Shown here piece after piece: positions 6,953-15,231 of a DNA stretch of 22,186 nucleotides (its first letter is position 1; each line of letters begins with the position of its first letter). The stretch is from an uncultured Ruminococcus sp. (GTDB lineage Bacteria > Bacillota > Clostridia > Oscillospirales > Ruminococcaceae), in contig UQQA01000026.1 in the NCBI GenBank assembly GCA_900543105.1, positions 1 through 22,186 of the forward strand. The letters run 5' to 3'. A program made the position numbers and the translations under genes. Under the pieces are notes generated by a model. That model was not told the origin of the DNA. It did not search any database and worked only from the letters and a program-made list of their open reading frames with translations.

Positions 6953-7534
6953 ATGGCAAAGTATGAGCTTAATTATGAGGTTCTTGACGAAGAAGAAAAG
7001 AAAATTTCAGGTTCGGAAAATCTGTTTGAATGGGTCGAAACACTCGTTATCGCTTTTTTCGCTGTAATTCTCTTCTTTACATTCGTTTTCAGGCTTGCCG
7101 CAGTTAACGGAGAATCTATGCTCCCGACACTTGTGGATAAGGACAGACTGATCGTTTCCTATCTTTTCTATACACCGAAAAACGGTGATATCGTTATTGT
7201 AAACAATGATAATCCTGCTCTTGAAAAGGTAATTGTCAAGAGAGTTATCGCAACAGAGGGACAGACCGTTGATATTGATTTTGACAACGGCGAAGTAAAG
7301 GTCGACGGAAAGGTCCTTCAGGAAGACTATATAAATAATCTCACTCTTCTTGATGAAGGTGGACATGATTATCCCGTTACCGTTCCCGAAAACTGCGTAT
7401 TCGTTATGGGCGACAACAGAATGAACTCTACCGACAGCAGAAGTCCGCTCGTTGGTTTTGTTCCCGAGGACGAAATTCTCGGAAAGGTATCGCTCAGAAT
7501 ATTCCCGTTCTCAAGATTCGGAGTTCCCGCATAA
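6953..7534 (+). CDS. lepB: Signal peptidase I
   Basis: Type I signal peptidase removes signal peptides from exported proteins at the outer face of the cytoplasmic membrane. The 193-residue protein has one N-terminal membrane helix (about 31-50). The catalytic serine S55 lies in NGESMLPT, the general-base lysine K96 in VIVKRVIA, and the box E motif GDNRMNSTDSR spans 153-163. Length and single-helix topology match the Gram-positive Sip type. The frame is open from a TTG at 6944, but ATG 6953 is 9 bases after a GGAAAGGA site and is preferred. It follows the rplS terminator and is tightly followed by rbgA (12 bases), so lepB probably leads the lepB-rbgA-rnhB-yraN transcript. I see no convincing promoter in the 76 bases between the terminator and the start. 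Confidence 0.96.
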   Translation: MAKYELNYEVLDEEEKKISGSENLFEWVETLVIAFFAVILFFTFVFRLAAVNGESMLPTLVDKDRLIVSYLFYTPKNGDIVIVNNDNPALEKVIVKRVIATEGQTVDIDFDNGEVKVDGKVLQEDYINNLTLLDEGGHDYPVTVPENCVFVMGDNRMNSTDSRSPLVGFVPEDEILGKVSLRIFPFSRFGVPA

Positions 7535-7546
7535 TCGGAGGTATAA

Positions 7547-8440
7547 ATGACTGAAATACCGTCTATTCAGTGGTTTCCCGGACATATGGCGAAAACGAAG
7601 CGAATGATAAAGTCATCGCTTCCGCTTGTCGATGCGGTCGCAGAGGTCATCGATGCCCGAATACCTGTTTCGAGCAGAAATCCCGACCTGCAGAACCTCA
7701 TCGATGGAAAACCGAGAATAGTAATTTTGAATAAATGCGATACCGCTGACGAACAGGCTGTCCAGAAGTGGATATCGTACTATAACAGCAAAGGTATAAC
7801 CGCTATCCCGACCGACTGCAGAAGCGGCAGGGGAGTGAATAAGTTCGTCCCTGCGGTAAAAAACGTGCTTAAAGATATGATTGCCAAGTACGAAGCAAAG
7901 GGTATGACCGGACGTGTCCTGCACGTTATGATAGTCGGAATACCGAATGTCGGAAAGTCCTCGCTTATCAACCGCCTTGCAAAGCAGAAAAAGGCAAAGG
8001 TTGAGGACAGACCCGGCGTAACACTAAATAAGCAATGGGTAAAGATCGCTGATGATGTTGAGCTTCTCGATATGCCAGGCGTTCTTTGGCCAAAATTTGA
8101 AGATAAGACCGTAGGCGAACGTCTTGCATTTACGGGTGCTGTCAAGGACGATGTTGTGGATATTGAAGCACTGGCTTCACGCTTGCTTTTTGTCCTCAAT
8201 GATATGTACAAAGACACGCTTGAAGCAAGGTACAAGATCACTACCGAACCCGGAGAGGACGGCTATGAGATACTGCAAAAGGTCGGCAAAGCACGAGGTA
8301 TGCTCATCTCGGGCGGTGAAATAAACACCGAAAGAGCCGCTATAACCGTGCTCGACGAATTCAGAAGCGGAAAACTCGGCAGAGTAACGCTCGAACTTCC
8401 CGAAAAGAATGAAAGGAAGAACGAAAATGACGCTGTTTGA
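7547..8440 (+). CDS. rbgA: Ribosome biogenesis GTPase RbgA (YlqF)
   Basis: RbgA is a circularly permuted GTPase needed for late assembly of the 50S subunit, where it promotes incorporation of late ribosomal proteins. The permuted order of GTPase motifs is clear: G4 NKCD at 62-65 comes first, then G1 GIPNVGKSS at 131-139, a G2 threonine in RPGVT (155-159) and G3 DMPG at 175-178 followed by VLWPKF. The N-terminus IQWFPGHMAKTKR is the family hallmark and the helical C-terminal domain (about 200-297) is present. At 297 residues it is slightly longer than the Bacillus protein, with a charged tail. It overlaps rnhB by 14 bases. The order rplS, (lepB), rbgA, rnhB is shared with Bacillus. Confidence 0.97.
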   Translation: MTEIPSIQWFPGHMAKTKRMIKSSLPLVDAVAEVIDARIPVSSRNPDLQNLIDGKPRIVILNKCDTADEQAVQKWISYYNSKGITAIPTDCRSGRGVNKFVPAVKNVLKDMIAKYEAKGMTGRVLHVMIVGIPNVGKSSLINRLAKQKKAKVEDRPGVTLNKQWVKIADDVELLDMPGVLWPKFEDKTVGERLAFTGAVKDDVVDIEALASRLLFVLNDMYKDTLEARYKITTEPGEDGYEILQKVGKARGMLISGGEINTERAAITVLDEFRSGKLGRVTLELPEKNERKNENDAV

Positions 8441-9044
8441 GTTTGATTCCGAGTTCAGAAAGCAGAACGGCATTTTCTGCGGCGTTGACGAAGCAGGCAG
8501 AGGTCCTCTCGCAGGTGATGTTTATGCAGCTGCGGTAATTTTGCCCGAGGGCGTTCTGATCGAAGGCATAAATGACAGCAAAAAGCTCTCCGAAAAAAAG
8601 AGAGAGCTGCTTTATGACGAAATAATTGAAAAAGCTGACGCTTACTGCGTTGCAACGGCAAGCGTTGAAGAGATAGACGAACTGAATATTCTCGGTGCAA
8701 CGTTTCTTGCGATGAAACGTGCGGTCGAGGGACTTGGAACGAAAGTTGAGCTTGCGCTTGTTGACGGAAACAGAACTCCGCCGCTTGACTGCAGGGTCGA
8801 AACTCTTGTAAAAGGTGACGGGACATCGGCAAGCATTGCGGCTGCCTCTATTTTGGCAAAGGTAGAGCGTGACCGCTATATGAAAAAGCTTGCGGAAGAA
8901 TACCCCGAGTATCAGTTTGAAAAGCATAAAGGCTACGGAACGAAGCTCCATAACGAGCTCATACTCAAATACGGTGCCTCGCCCGTACACAGAAAAACAT
9001 TTCTCCGTAAACTCTATGCCAAGAACGGCGGAGAACAGTTATGA
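8427..9044 (+). CDS. rnhB: Ribonuclease HII
   Basis: RNase HII nicks DNA at misincorporated ribonucleotides and degrades RNA in RNA-DNA hybrids. The 205-residue protein has the family opening CGVDEAGRGPLAGDV with acidic residues D21 and E22. Further acidic residues lie at D113 (LVDGN) and D131 (KGD), which complete the usual metal-binding quartet, and the SIAAASILAKVERD helix runs from about 136. An upstream in-frame ATG at 8409 exists, but ATG 8427 is preceded by GAAAGGAAG (8411-8419) at good spacing and gives the typical N-terminus. The start lies inside the end of rbgA. The stop overlaps the yraN start as ATGA (9041-9044), pointing to translational coupling along the operon. Confidence 0.96.
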   Translation: MTLFEFDSEFRKQNGIFCGVDEAGRGPLAGDVYAAAVILPEGVLIEGINDSKKLSEKKRELLYDEIIEKADAYCVATASVEEIDELNILGATFLAMKRAVEGLGTKVELALVDGNRTPPLDCRVETLVKGDGTSASIAAASILAKVERDRYMKKLAEEYPEYQFEKHKGYGTKLHNELILKYGASPVHRKTFLRKLYAKNGGEQL

Positions 9045-9418
9045 ACGCAAAGGAACTCGGAAAGTTCGGCGAAAATGTCGCTGCCCTTTATATGGAGAAA
9101 AAAGGCTATAAAATTTTAAAGCGTAATTTCTGCGTCAAGGGTGGGGAGATAGATATAATTGCCGAAAAGGACGGGATAATTGCCTTTACCGAGGTGAAAA
9201 CAAGAACTCCCGATTATATGGTGAGCGGCTTTGAAGCTGTCACGAAGCGGAAAAAGCAACTTATTATACGGGCTTCGGAGCTGTATTCCCTGCGGTTCCC
9301 TCACGATCTCCAGCCTCGGTTTGATGTGGTTCAGATCATTGCCGACGGCAGAAAAATTGTTGGATTCAATTATGTCGAAAATGCTTTCGATGCAAGCGAC
9401 ATAATGACTATATTATAA
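9041..9418 (+). CDS. YraN family (UPF0102) endonuclease-like protein
   Basis: A 125-residue member of UPF0102, a family with a restriction-endonuclease-like fold but no settled function; a role in DNA repair or processing is often proposed. The core motif is visible: GGEIDIIAEKDGIIAFTEVKTR at about 34-55, that is E-x-D followed by an E-x-K pair. The N-terminal GKFGENVAALYMEKKGYKIL helix is typical. The start overlaps the rnhB stop (ATGA), and the rnhB-yraN pairing is common in bacteria. The gene ends 15 bases before threonine synthase. Confidence 0.92.
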   Translation: MNAKELGKFGENVAALYMEKKGYKILKRNFCVKGGEIDIIAEKDGIIAFTEVKTRTPDYMVSGFEAVTKRKKQLIIRASELYSLRFPHDLQPRFDVVQIIADGRKIVGFNYVENAFDASDIMTIL

Positions 9419-9433
9419 AAGGATTGTTGAATT

Positions 9434-10927
9434 ATGTATTACAAAAGCACCCGTGACAGCAGCGTAAATATTACGTCTGCGGAAGCAATCGTTCAAGGTA
9501 TTTCCAAGGACGGAGGACTTTTTGTTCCCTCCGAGATCCCTTCCATTTCTATGGACGAGATCGTTAAGCTTGGCGATATGAGCTATTCCGAAAGAGCAGC
9601 TTATATTTTTGCTAAGTATCTCACAGACTTCACCGATGTTGAGATCCGCTACTGCACAGACAACGCTTATTCCACAAAGAATTTTGAGAGCGAAAATATC
9701 GCAGAGATCTCTCATCTTTTCGAGGGTACTTATGTGCTTGAACTTTGGCATGGTCCTACCTGCGCATTCAAGGATATGGCACTCCAGATCCTCCCTTACC
9801 TTCTTACAACTTCCGCTAAGAAGATCAACATCAACAAGAAGATCGTTATCCTCGTTGCAACATCGGGCGACACTGGCAAGGCTGCTCTCGAGGGCTTCGC
9901 TGACGTTCCCGGCACACAGATCATGGTATTCTATCCTGAGGACGGCGTAAGCCCGATGCAGAAGCGTCAGATGACAACTCAGGACGGCAGCAACGTTGCG
10001 GTTTGCGCACTCAAGGGCAACTTCGATGACTGCCAGACGGGTGTTAAGAATATCTTCGGCGATAAGGAAATTGCTGAAAAGCTTGAAGCAAACAAGCTTA
10101 TGTTCTCCAGCGCAAACTCTATCAACTGGGGTCGTCTTGCTCCGCAGATCATCTACTATATCTCTGCTTATGCAACACTCGTTAAGGACGCTGAGATCAA
10201 GGCAGGTGACAAGATCAACATCGTTGTTCCGACAGGCAACTTCGGCAACATTCTTGCTGCTTACTATGCTAAGAATATGGGACTTCCCGTTAACAAGCTC
10301 ATCTGCGCATCCAACTCGAACAAAGTCCTCACAGACTTCCTCACAACGGGCGTTTATGACAGAAACAGAGATTTCATCACAACCATTTCTCCTTCTATGG
10401 ATATCCTTATCTCCAGCAACCTTGAAAGACTTCTTTACATTATGACAGGCTACAACGATGCTCAGATCAGAGAGTGGTTCGGACAGCTTTCAAGCACGGG
10501 CAAGTATGAAGTTTCCGATGATATCAAGGCAAAGCTTAAGGAAGAATTCTCCGCAGGCTACTGCACAGATGCTGAAACCAAGGATACTATCAAGAGAATT
10601 TTCGACAAGTATTCCTATACTCTCGATACACATTCCGCTGTTGCCGTTAAGGTTTACGAGGATTATAAGGCTGCAACGGGCGATACAACAAAGACTGTTA
10701 TCGCTTCCACAGCAAGCCCATACAAGTTCAGCGCAAGCGTTCTCGAAGCTATCGAAGGCAAGAAGTCCGATCTTGACGAGTACGATATGATCGACAAGCT
10801 CCACGAACTTTCGGGTTACGACATTCCTGAATCCCTTGCTGCACTCCGCACAAAGCCTGTACGCTTCAGCAAGGTAATTTCCAAGGACGAACAGAAGAAC
10901 TACGTTCTCAGCGAGCTTGGCCTTTAA
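9434..10927 (+). CDS. thrC: Threonine synthase
   Basis: This PLP enzyme converts O-phosphohomoserine to threonine, the last step of threonine synthesis from aspartate. The 497-residue protein belongs to the longer ThrC type with the Thr_synth_N domain (about 1-80). The PLP lysine is K113 in LWHGPTCAFKDMALQ. ATSGDTGKAALEGF (about 142-155) and the NFGNILAAYYAKNMG phosphate-binding loop (about 272-286) complete the active site. The C-terminal part with VIASTASPYKF matches the family. Codon use is more biased (AAG, GTT, CTC/CTT, GCT) than in the genes just before it, which suggests high expression. It follows yraN by 15 bases and precedes the phosphoesterase by 17. No feedback element or threonine leader peptide is seen. 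Confidence 0.97.
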   Translation: MYYKSTRDSSVNITSAEAIVQGISKDGGLFVPSEIPSISMDEIVKLGDMSYSERAAYIFAKYLTDFTDVEIRYCTDNAYSTKNFESENIAEISHLFEGTYVLELWHGPTCAFKDMALQILPYLLTTSAKKININKKIVILVATSGDTGKAALEGFADVPGTQIMVFYPEDGVSPMQKRQMTTQDGSNVAVCALKGNFDDCQTGVKNIFGDKEIAEKLEANKLMFSSANSINWGRLAPQIIYYISAYATLVKDAEIKAGDKINIVVPTGNFGNILAAYYAKNMGLPVNKLICASNSNKVLTDFLTTGVYDRNRDFITTISPSMDILISSNLERLLYIMTGYNDAQIREWFGQLSSTGKYEVSDDIKAKLKEEFSAGYCTDAETKDTIKRIFDKYSYTLDTHSAVAVKVYEDYKAATGDTTKTVIASTASPYKFSASVLEAIEGKKSDLDEYDMIDKLHELSGYDIPESLAALRTKPVRFSKVISKDEQKNYVLSELGL

Positions 10928-10944
10928 TATAAAGCAGGTAAACA

Positions 10945-11631
10945 ATGTCGCTTTATGCAATCGCTGACCTGCATCTTTCTCTTTCGTCGGGGAAGCCGAT
11001 GAATATTTTCCCGGGCTGGGATAATCACGTTGAGCGCCTTGAAAAGAACTGGCAGACGACGGTTTCACCTGATGATACTGTTGTTGTCCCCGGTGATATT
11101 TCGTGGGCGATCAACTTTGAAGAAGCAAAGGCTGACTTTGATTTCATCAACCGACTCAACGGTCATAAAGTCATAATGAAAGGCAATCACGATTATTGGT
11201 GGAATTCAATGGCGAAAATGAACCGCTTTCTTGAAGAAAACGGTTTTGACACCATTACCATTGTCCACAATAATTACTATCCTTATGGCGAGTACGGTAT
11301 CTGCGGCACAAGAGGCTGGATAAAGGATACCGAAGAGCCTGCCGATGCGAAAGTTCTCGCGCGCGAAGCGGGACGGCTCGAAACATCGATCAAGGCTGCG
11401 CTTGCCGACGGAAAGAAACCGATAGTCTTTCTGCATTATCCGCCGATATTTGCAAATGACTATAACCGCGAGATACTTGATGTACTTTTCCGATACGATA
11501 TAAAGACTTGCTATTACGGTCATCTTCACGGAAATGCACATCGATATGCCGTCTGCGGCGAGGTTGATGGGATAAATTATCAGCTTATTGCAGGGGATTT
11601 TGTGCAATTTTGCCCTAAATTAATAATGTAA
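10945..11631 (+). CDS. Metallophosphoesterase (calcineurin-like)
   Basis: A 228-residue soluble phosphohydrolase with the metallophosphoesterase motif series: ADLHLS (D8, H10), VVPGDISWA (about 48-56), MKGNHDYWW (about 76-84), FLHYPP (about 156-161) and GHLHGNAHR (about 193-201). These residues bind the two-metal centre. It resembles the COG1768 'predicted phosphohydrolase' group. The substrate cannot be predicted from sequence. There is no signal peptide or membrane helix, so it is cytoplasmic. It is 17 bases downstream of thrC and probably shares its transcript. The gap after it carries the tig promoter and no clear terminator. Confidence 0.9.
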   Translation: MSLYAIADLHLSLSSGKPMNIFPGWDNHVERLEKNWQTTVSPDDTVVVPGDISWAINFEEAKADFDFINRLNGHKVIMKGNHDYWWNSMAKMNRFLEENGFDTITIVHNNYYPYGEYGICGTRGWIKDTEEPADAKVLAREAGRLETSIKAALADGKKPIVFLHYPPIFANDYNREILDVLFRYDIKTCYYGHLHGNAHRYAVCGEVDGINYQLIAGDFVQFCPKLIM

Positions 11632-11664
11632 ATTGTTTATAACGTGGAAAAACGGCTGAAAATA

Positions 11665-11693
11665 TGGTAAAATAATTGAATATATGCTATAAT
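11665..11693 (+). promoter_or_regulatory. Probable promoter for tig (extended -10 TGCTATAAT)
   Basis: A consensus -10 TATAAT (11688-11693) is preceded by TGC (11685-11687), an extended -10. The -35 at 17-base spacing (TGGTAA, 11665-11670) is weak, as is usual for extended -10 promoters. A second candidate is TGGAAA (11645-11650) with TAAAAT (11668-11673), also at 17-base spacing. The distance to the tig ATG (41 bases from the -10) is suitable. Confidence 0.6.
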
Positions 11694-11734
11694 TAATCAA
11701 TGCTGTTTATTTTAAATTTGGAGGAAGTTATAAA

Positions 11735-13018
11735 ATGAGTTTAGTATCAACAAATAAAACAGAAGCAAATACTTACGAACTTGAGATCACTGCTGACGCA
11801 GCTCAGTTTGAAGCAGCTATTGAAAAGGCTTATAAAAAGGCTAAGAAGAACATTGCTGTCAACGGTTTCAGAAAGGGCAATGCTCCAAGAAAGATGATCG
11901 AAAAGCTCTACGGTGAGAACGTATTTTTTGAGGACGCTGTAAATGACCTTATTCCTGAAGTTATTGCTCCCGCAGTTGACGAAGCAAAGCTTGAGCTTGT
12001 TGCTGCACCAAGCATCAATGTTAAGAGCCTTAGCAAGGCAGACGGTGTTGTATTTACAGTTACCTGCATCGTTAAGCCTGAAGTTGAGATCGCTGATTAT
12101 AAGGGCATCGCTGTTAAAAAGACAGTTGATGAAGTTACAGATGAAATGATCGACAAGGCTATCGAAGCTCTCAGAGAGAGAAACGGCAGAATGGTAACAG
12201 TTGAAGACAGAGCTGCTGAAAACGGCGATGTTGCAGTTATCGACTTTGAAGGCTTCAAGGACGGCGTTGCATTCGACGGCGGTTCTGAAAAGAACTATGA
12301 ACTCACACTCGGTTCTTCACAGTTCGTTCCCGGATTTGAAGATCAGATCGTTGGCAAGAAGCCCGGCGAAGAATTCACTATCAACGTAACATTCCCTGAG
12401 AACTACCAGATGAAGGAACTCGCAGGTCAGCCAACAGAATTCAAGATCAAGCTCCACGAACTCAGAGCTAAGGAGCTCCCTGCACTCGATGATGAATTCG
12501 TTAAGGATGCAACTGATTTCGACACACTTGACGAGCTTAAGGCTGATTACAGAAAGAAGCTCGAAGACAACGCTGAAAAGGCTGCTGAAAACGCTGCTGA
12601 CAACCAGCTCTATGAGGCTCTTATCGAAAAGATGACAGCTGATGTTCCTCAGGCAATGATCGATGCTCAGATCGATGATATGGTTCGTAACTTCGAGATG
12701 CAGCTTTCACAGCAGGGCATAACACTTGATATGTACCTCACATACACAGGTCTTAAGATGGAAGACTTCAGAAAGACATTCGCTGACAGAGCTGAAAAGG
12801 AAGTTAAGATCCGTCTTGCTCTTGAAAAGATCGCTGAACTCGAGAACGTTGAGATCTCCGACGAAAAGGCAGAAGAGGAATACGCTAAGATCGCTGAACA
12901 GTACAATATGTCTGTTGACGATGTTAAGAAGTATGTAGGCCTCAACAGCCTCAAGGCTGACATGAAGGTTTCCGAAGCTGCTAAGATCGTTAAGGACAGC
13001 GCAAAGATCGAAGGCTAA
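11735..13018 (+). CDS. tig: Trigger factor (ribosome-associated chaperone, peptidyl-prolyl isomerase)
   Basis: Trigger factor binds at the ribosomal exit tunnel and holds nascent chains. The 427-residue protein has the usual three parts. The N-terminal ribosome-binding domain carries the signature NGFRKGNAPR at 43-52. The FKBP-type isomerase domain spans about 150-245 (VIDFEGFKDGVAFDGG, FVPGFEDQIVGKKPGEEF). The helical C-terminal substrate-cradle domain fills the rest (LDDEFVKD onward). An upstream GGAGGAAG site is well placed. Codon use is strongly biased (almost all lysines AAG, many GCT and GTT), fitting an abundant protein. Its neighbours clpP, clpX and lon form the usual Firmicutes quality-control group; the gene has its own promoter and is followed by a strong hairpin. 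Confidence 0.98.
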   Translation: MSLVSTNKTEANTYELEITADAAQFEAAIEKAYKKAKKNIAVNGFRKGNAPRKMIEKLYGENVFFEDAVNDLIPEVIAPAVDEAKLELVAAPSINVKSLSKADGVVFTVTCIVKPEVEIADYKGIAVKKTVDEVTDEMIDKAIEALRERNGRMVTVEDRAAENGDVAVIDFEGFKDGVAFDGGSEKNYELTLGSSQFVPGFEDQIVGKKPGEEFTINVTFPENYQMKELAGQPTEFKIKLHELRAKELPALDDEFVKDATDFDTLDELKADYRKKLEDNAEKAAENAADNQLYEALIEKMTADVPQAMIDAQIDDMVRNFEMQLSQQGITLDMYLTYTGLKMEDFRKTFADRAEKEVKIRLALEKIAELENVEISDEKAEEEYAKIAEQYNMSVDDVKKYVGLNSLKADMKVSEAAKIVKDSAKIEG

Positions 13019-13041
13019 GTTTAATTAAAAAAACCTTTTTG

Positions 13042-13073
13042 CAAACCATCCTTCGTTATCGGAGGGTGGTTTG
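13042..13073 (+). terminator. Strong hairpin between tig and clpP, T-run absent
   Basis: A 14-pair stem (CAAACCATCCTTCG, 13042-13055, with CGGAGGGTGGTTTG, 13060-13073, two G-U pairs) closes a TTAT loop 23 bases after the tig stop. It is followed by TATAGTATATT rather than a T-run. It could be a partial terminator, an mRNA-end stabiliser or an RNA-processing site separating the tig and clpP messages. I see no convincing promoter between it and clpP. Confidence 0.55.
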
Positions 13074-13156
13074 TATAGTATATTAAGGATTTACAGAATA
13101 TGTCGTATTTTGTGACCAATTAATGTTGCAAGAGAATCAGAAAGTGAGGTTCAGCT

Positions 13157-13747
13157 ATGAGCTTAGTTCCGTATGTTGTAGAACAAACAAGCAGAGGAGA
13201 ACGTTCATACGATATTTTCTCCCGTCTTCTCAATGACAGAATCATTGTCCTTTCCGAAGAGGTTTCCGATGCTTCCGCAAGCGTTGTAATCGCACAGCTT
13301 CTTCATCTTGAGGGTCAGGATCCCGAAAAGGACATTTGTATGTATATCAACAGCCCCGGCGGCTCTGTTACCGCAGGTCTTGCTATTGTTGACACAATGA
13401 ACTATATCAAGTGCGATGTTTCCACAATTTGTATGGGACTTGCTGCTTCAATGGGTTCACTTATTCTTTCATCGGGTACAAAGGGCAAACGTCTTGCACT
13501 CCCTAATTCCGAGATCCTGATTCACCAGCCCCTTATCGGCGGCGGCGGACTTTCGGGTCAGTGCACCGATATCAAGATACATGCGGATCACCTTGTCAGA
13601 ACAAGAGAAAAGCTCAACAATATCCTCTCCGAAAATACAGGCAAGCCGCTCGATATCATCAAGCAGGATACAGAGCGTGACAACTATATGTCTGCCGAGG
13701 AAGCAGTTGAGTACGGACTTATCGATAAGGTTATCTACAAGAGATAA
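13157..13747 (+). CDS. clpP: ATP-dependent Clp protease proteolytic subunit ClpP
   Basis: ClpP forms the 14-subunit serine protease chamber used by ClpX and other Clp ATPases. The 196-residue protein has the catalytic triad S98 (GLAASMGS), H123 (LIHQPL) and D171 (QDTERD). The N-terminal SLVPYVVEQTSRGERSYDI axial-loop region and the INSPGGSVTAGLAI strand are intact. The short N-terminus shows essentially no propeptide. An AGTGAGGT site precedes the ATG. clpX follows 14 bases later, so the two are almost certainly one operon, matching their joint action. I found no CtsR or CIRCE box in the upstream 138 bases. Confidence 0.98.
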   Translation: MSLVPYVVEQTSRGERSYDIFSRLLNDRIIVLSEEVSDASASVVIAQLLHLEGQDPEKDICMYINSPGGSVTAGLAIVDTMNYIKCDVSTICMGLAASMGSLILSSGTKGKRLALPNSEILIHQPLIGGGGLSGQCTDIKIHADHLVRTREKLNNILSENTGKPLDIIKQDTERDNYMSAEEAVEYGLIDKVIYKR

Positions 13748-13761
13748 TTTGGAGTTGAAAT

Positions 13762-15030
13762 ATGGCAGATAAAGGATTAAAAAGATGCAATTTCTGCGGA
13801 AAGCCTGAAAATCAGGTTCGTAATATGTTCACCGCAGGAAACTGCAATATATGCGATGACTGCGTAGTTTATTGCTACGAAATGCTCGCGGGGAACGGAC
13901 TTATCGCTCCTAATCAGCGTTCTTCAAGGAACGCGGAGAAGAAGTCGGGCACTGCTGTAAAGCTTATGAAGCCTGCAGAGATAAAGAAAGTCCTTGATGA
14001 GTATGTTATCGGTCAGGACGCTGCAAAAACAGCTCTTGCCGTTGCAGTATATAACCACTATAAGCGTATAAACAGCCTCAGTTCCGATGACAATGACGTT
14101 GAACTTCAGAAGAGCAACCTCATTCTTCTCGGACCAACGGGCGTTGGTAAAACATATATCGCACAGACGCTCGCTAAGATAATCAATGTTCCGTTTGCTA
14201 TTGCCGACGCTACAACGCTTACCGAAGCAGGCTATGTCGGCGATGATGTTGAAAATGTGCTTGTAAGACTTTTGCAGGCAGCCGATTTTGATGTTGAAGC
14301 TGCCCAAAAGGGTATCATCTACATTGATGAGATCGATAAGATCTCCCGTAAGTCGGAAAATACGTCCATTACCCGTGATGTAAGCGGCGAGGGAGTTCAG
14401 CAGGCACTTCTGAAAATAATCGAAGGCACAGTTTCAAACGTTCCTCCGCAGGGCGGCAGAAAGCACCCTAATCAGGAATGTATCCAGATCGATACAAAGA
14501 ATATTCTGTTTATATGCGGCGGTGCATTTGACGGACTTGACAAGATAATCCAGAGAAGAACAGAGTCCTCTTCACTCGGCTTCGGTGCAGAGATAAAGTC
14601 AAAGACAGAGAAGCAGAAGGGCATATACAAAGATGTAGTTTCGCAGGACCTTGTTAAATATGGCATTGTTCCCGAACTCGTTGGACGTCTGCCTGTTATA
14701 ACTGTCCTTGATGAGCTTGACGAAGATGCTCTTGTCCGTATCCTTAAAGAACCGAAAAATGCCCTTGTCAAGCAGTATAAAAAGCTCTTTGAGCTTGACA
14801 ATATCAAGCTTGAAATTGAGGACGATGCTCTTAAGGCGATTGCTCATAAGGCCATTGAAAAGGACACAGGCGCGCGCGGACTTCGTGCTATAGTTGAAAA
14901 GATACTTATGCCCGTTATGTTTGAAGCTCCGTCCGACAGCGACATCTCTGAAATTGTTATCACAAAGGACTGCGTTGAAAACAATGAAATGCCGACTGTT
15001 ATCAGAAAGAAGACATCTTCTAAAAAGTAA
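13762..15030 (+). CDS. clpX: ATP-dependent Clp protease ATP-binding subunit ClpX
   Basis: ClpX is the AAA+ unfoldase that feeds tagged proteins to ClpP. The 422-residue protein starts with the zinc-binding domain (C9, C12, C31, C34, plus an extra cysteine at 28). Then come Walker A GPTGVGKT at 124-131, the pore loop GYVG at 156-159, Walker B IIYIDEID at 184-191 and the RKH loop at 232-234. The ClpP-docking loop is LGF (within SSSLGFGAE), a common variant of IGF, which shows that it should dock on ClpP. The sensor-2 motif GARGLRAIVE is near residue 372. It lies 14 bases after clpP and is closed by a strong terminator. Confidence 0.98.
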   Translation: MADKGLKRCNFCGKPENQVRNMFTAGNCNICDDCVVYCYEMLAGNGLIAPNQRSSRNAEKKSGTAVKLMKPAEIKKVLDEYVIGQDAAKTALAVAVYNHYKRINSLSSDDNDVELQKSNLILLGPTGVGKTYIAQTLAKIINVPFAIADATTLTEAGYVGDDVENVLVRLLQAADFDVEAAQKGIIYIDEIDKISRKSENTSITRDVSGEGVQQALLKIIEGTVSNVPPQGGRKHPNQECIQIDTKNILFICGGAFDGLDKIIQRRTESSSLGFGAEIKSKTEKQKGIYKDVVSQDLVKYGIVPELVGRLPVITVLDELDEDALVRILKEPKNALVKQYKKLFELDNIKLEIEDDALKAIAHKAIEKDTGARGLRAIVEKILMPVMFEAPSDSDISEIVITKDCVENNEMPTVIRKKTSSKK

Positions 15031-15053
15031 CATAATTTGTGATTAATTTTCAG

Positions 15054-15099
15054 AAAAGCCTTTAAAATGCTGAAAAAATGCGTTTTAAAGGCTTTTTTT
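15054..15099 (+). terminator. Intrinsic terminator of the clpP-clpX unit
   Basis: GCCTTTAAAATGC (15058-15070) pairs with the segment 15080-15092 that ends in TTTTAAAGGC. The loop is A-rich and the stem is followed by seven T (15093-15099). It lies 24 bases after the clpX stop. The flanking A- and T-runs could let it act in both directions. Confidence 0.93.
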
Positions 15100-15197
15100 C
15101 ATTGATTTGCGGTTATTTTACGACTAAAATACAGAAAATATGCATAAATTCACTTAAAAAGTCTTAAAATCCACAAGAAAAATATAAAAATTGTGAC

Positions 15198-15226
15198 TTG
15201 CAAAAAAATTGATTTTCATATATAAT
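15198..15226 (+). promoter_or_regulatory. Promoter upstream of lon (TTGCAA-17-TATAAT)
   Basis: A -35 element TTGCAA (15198-15203) is followed at exactly 17 bases by a consensus -10 TATAAT (15221-15226). The expected start is about 15232-15234. The coding start of lon lies roughly 320 bases downstream, leaving a long leader that holds a predicted structured RNA and a palindromic repeat element. Confidence 0.75.
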
Positions 15227-15231
15227 ATATA

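Noticed and set aside
13081..13156. CtsR or CIRCE heat-shock operator before clpP
   Set aside because: I looked for the GGTCAAA heptad repeats and the CIRCE inverted repeat and found neither here nor before lon.
15114..15131. TATTTTA-CGAC-TAAAATA inverted repeat after the clpX terminator
   Set aside because: It is a perfect 7-base repeat but made only of A and T in an AT-rich gap; it lies upstream of the lon promoter and is as likely chance as operator.
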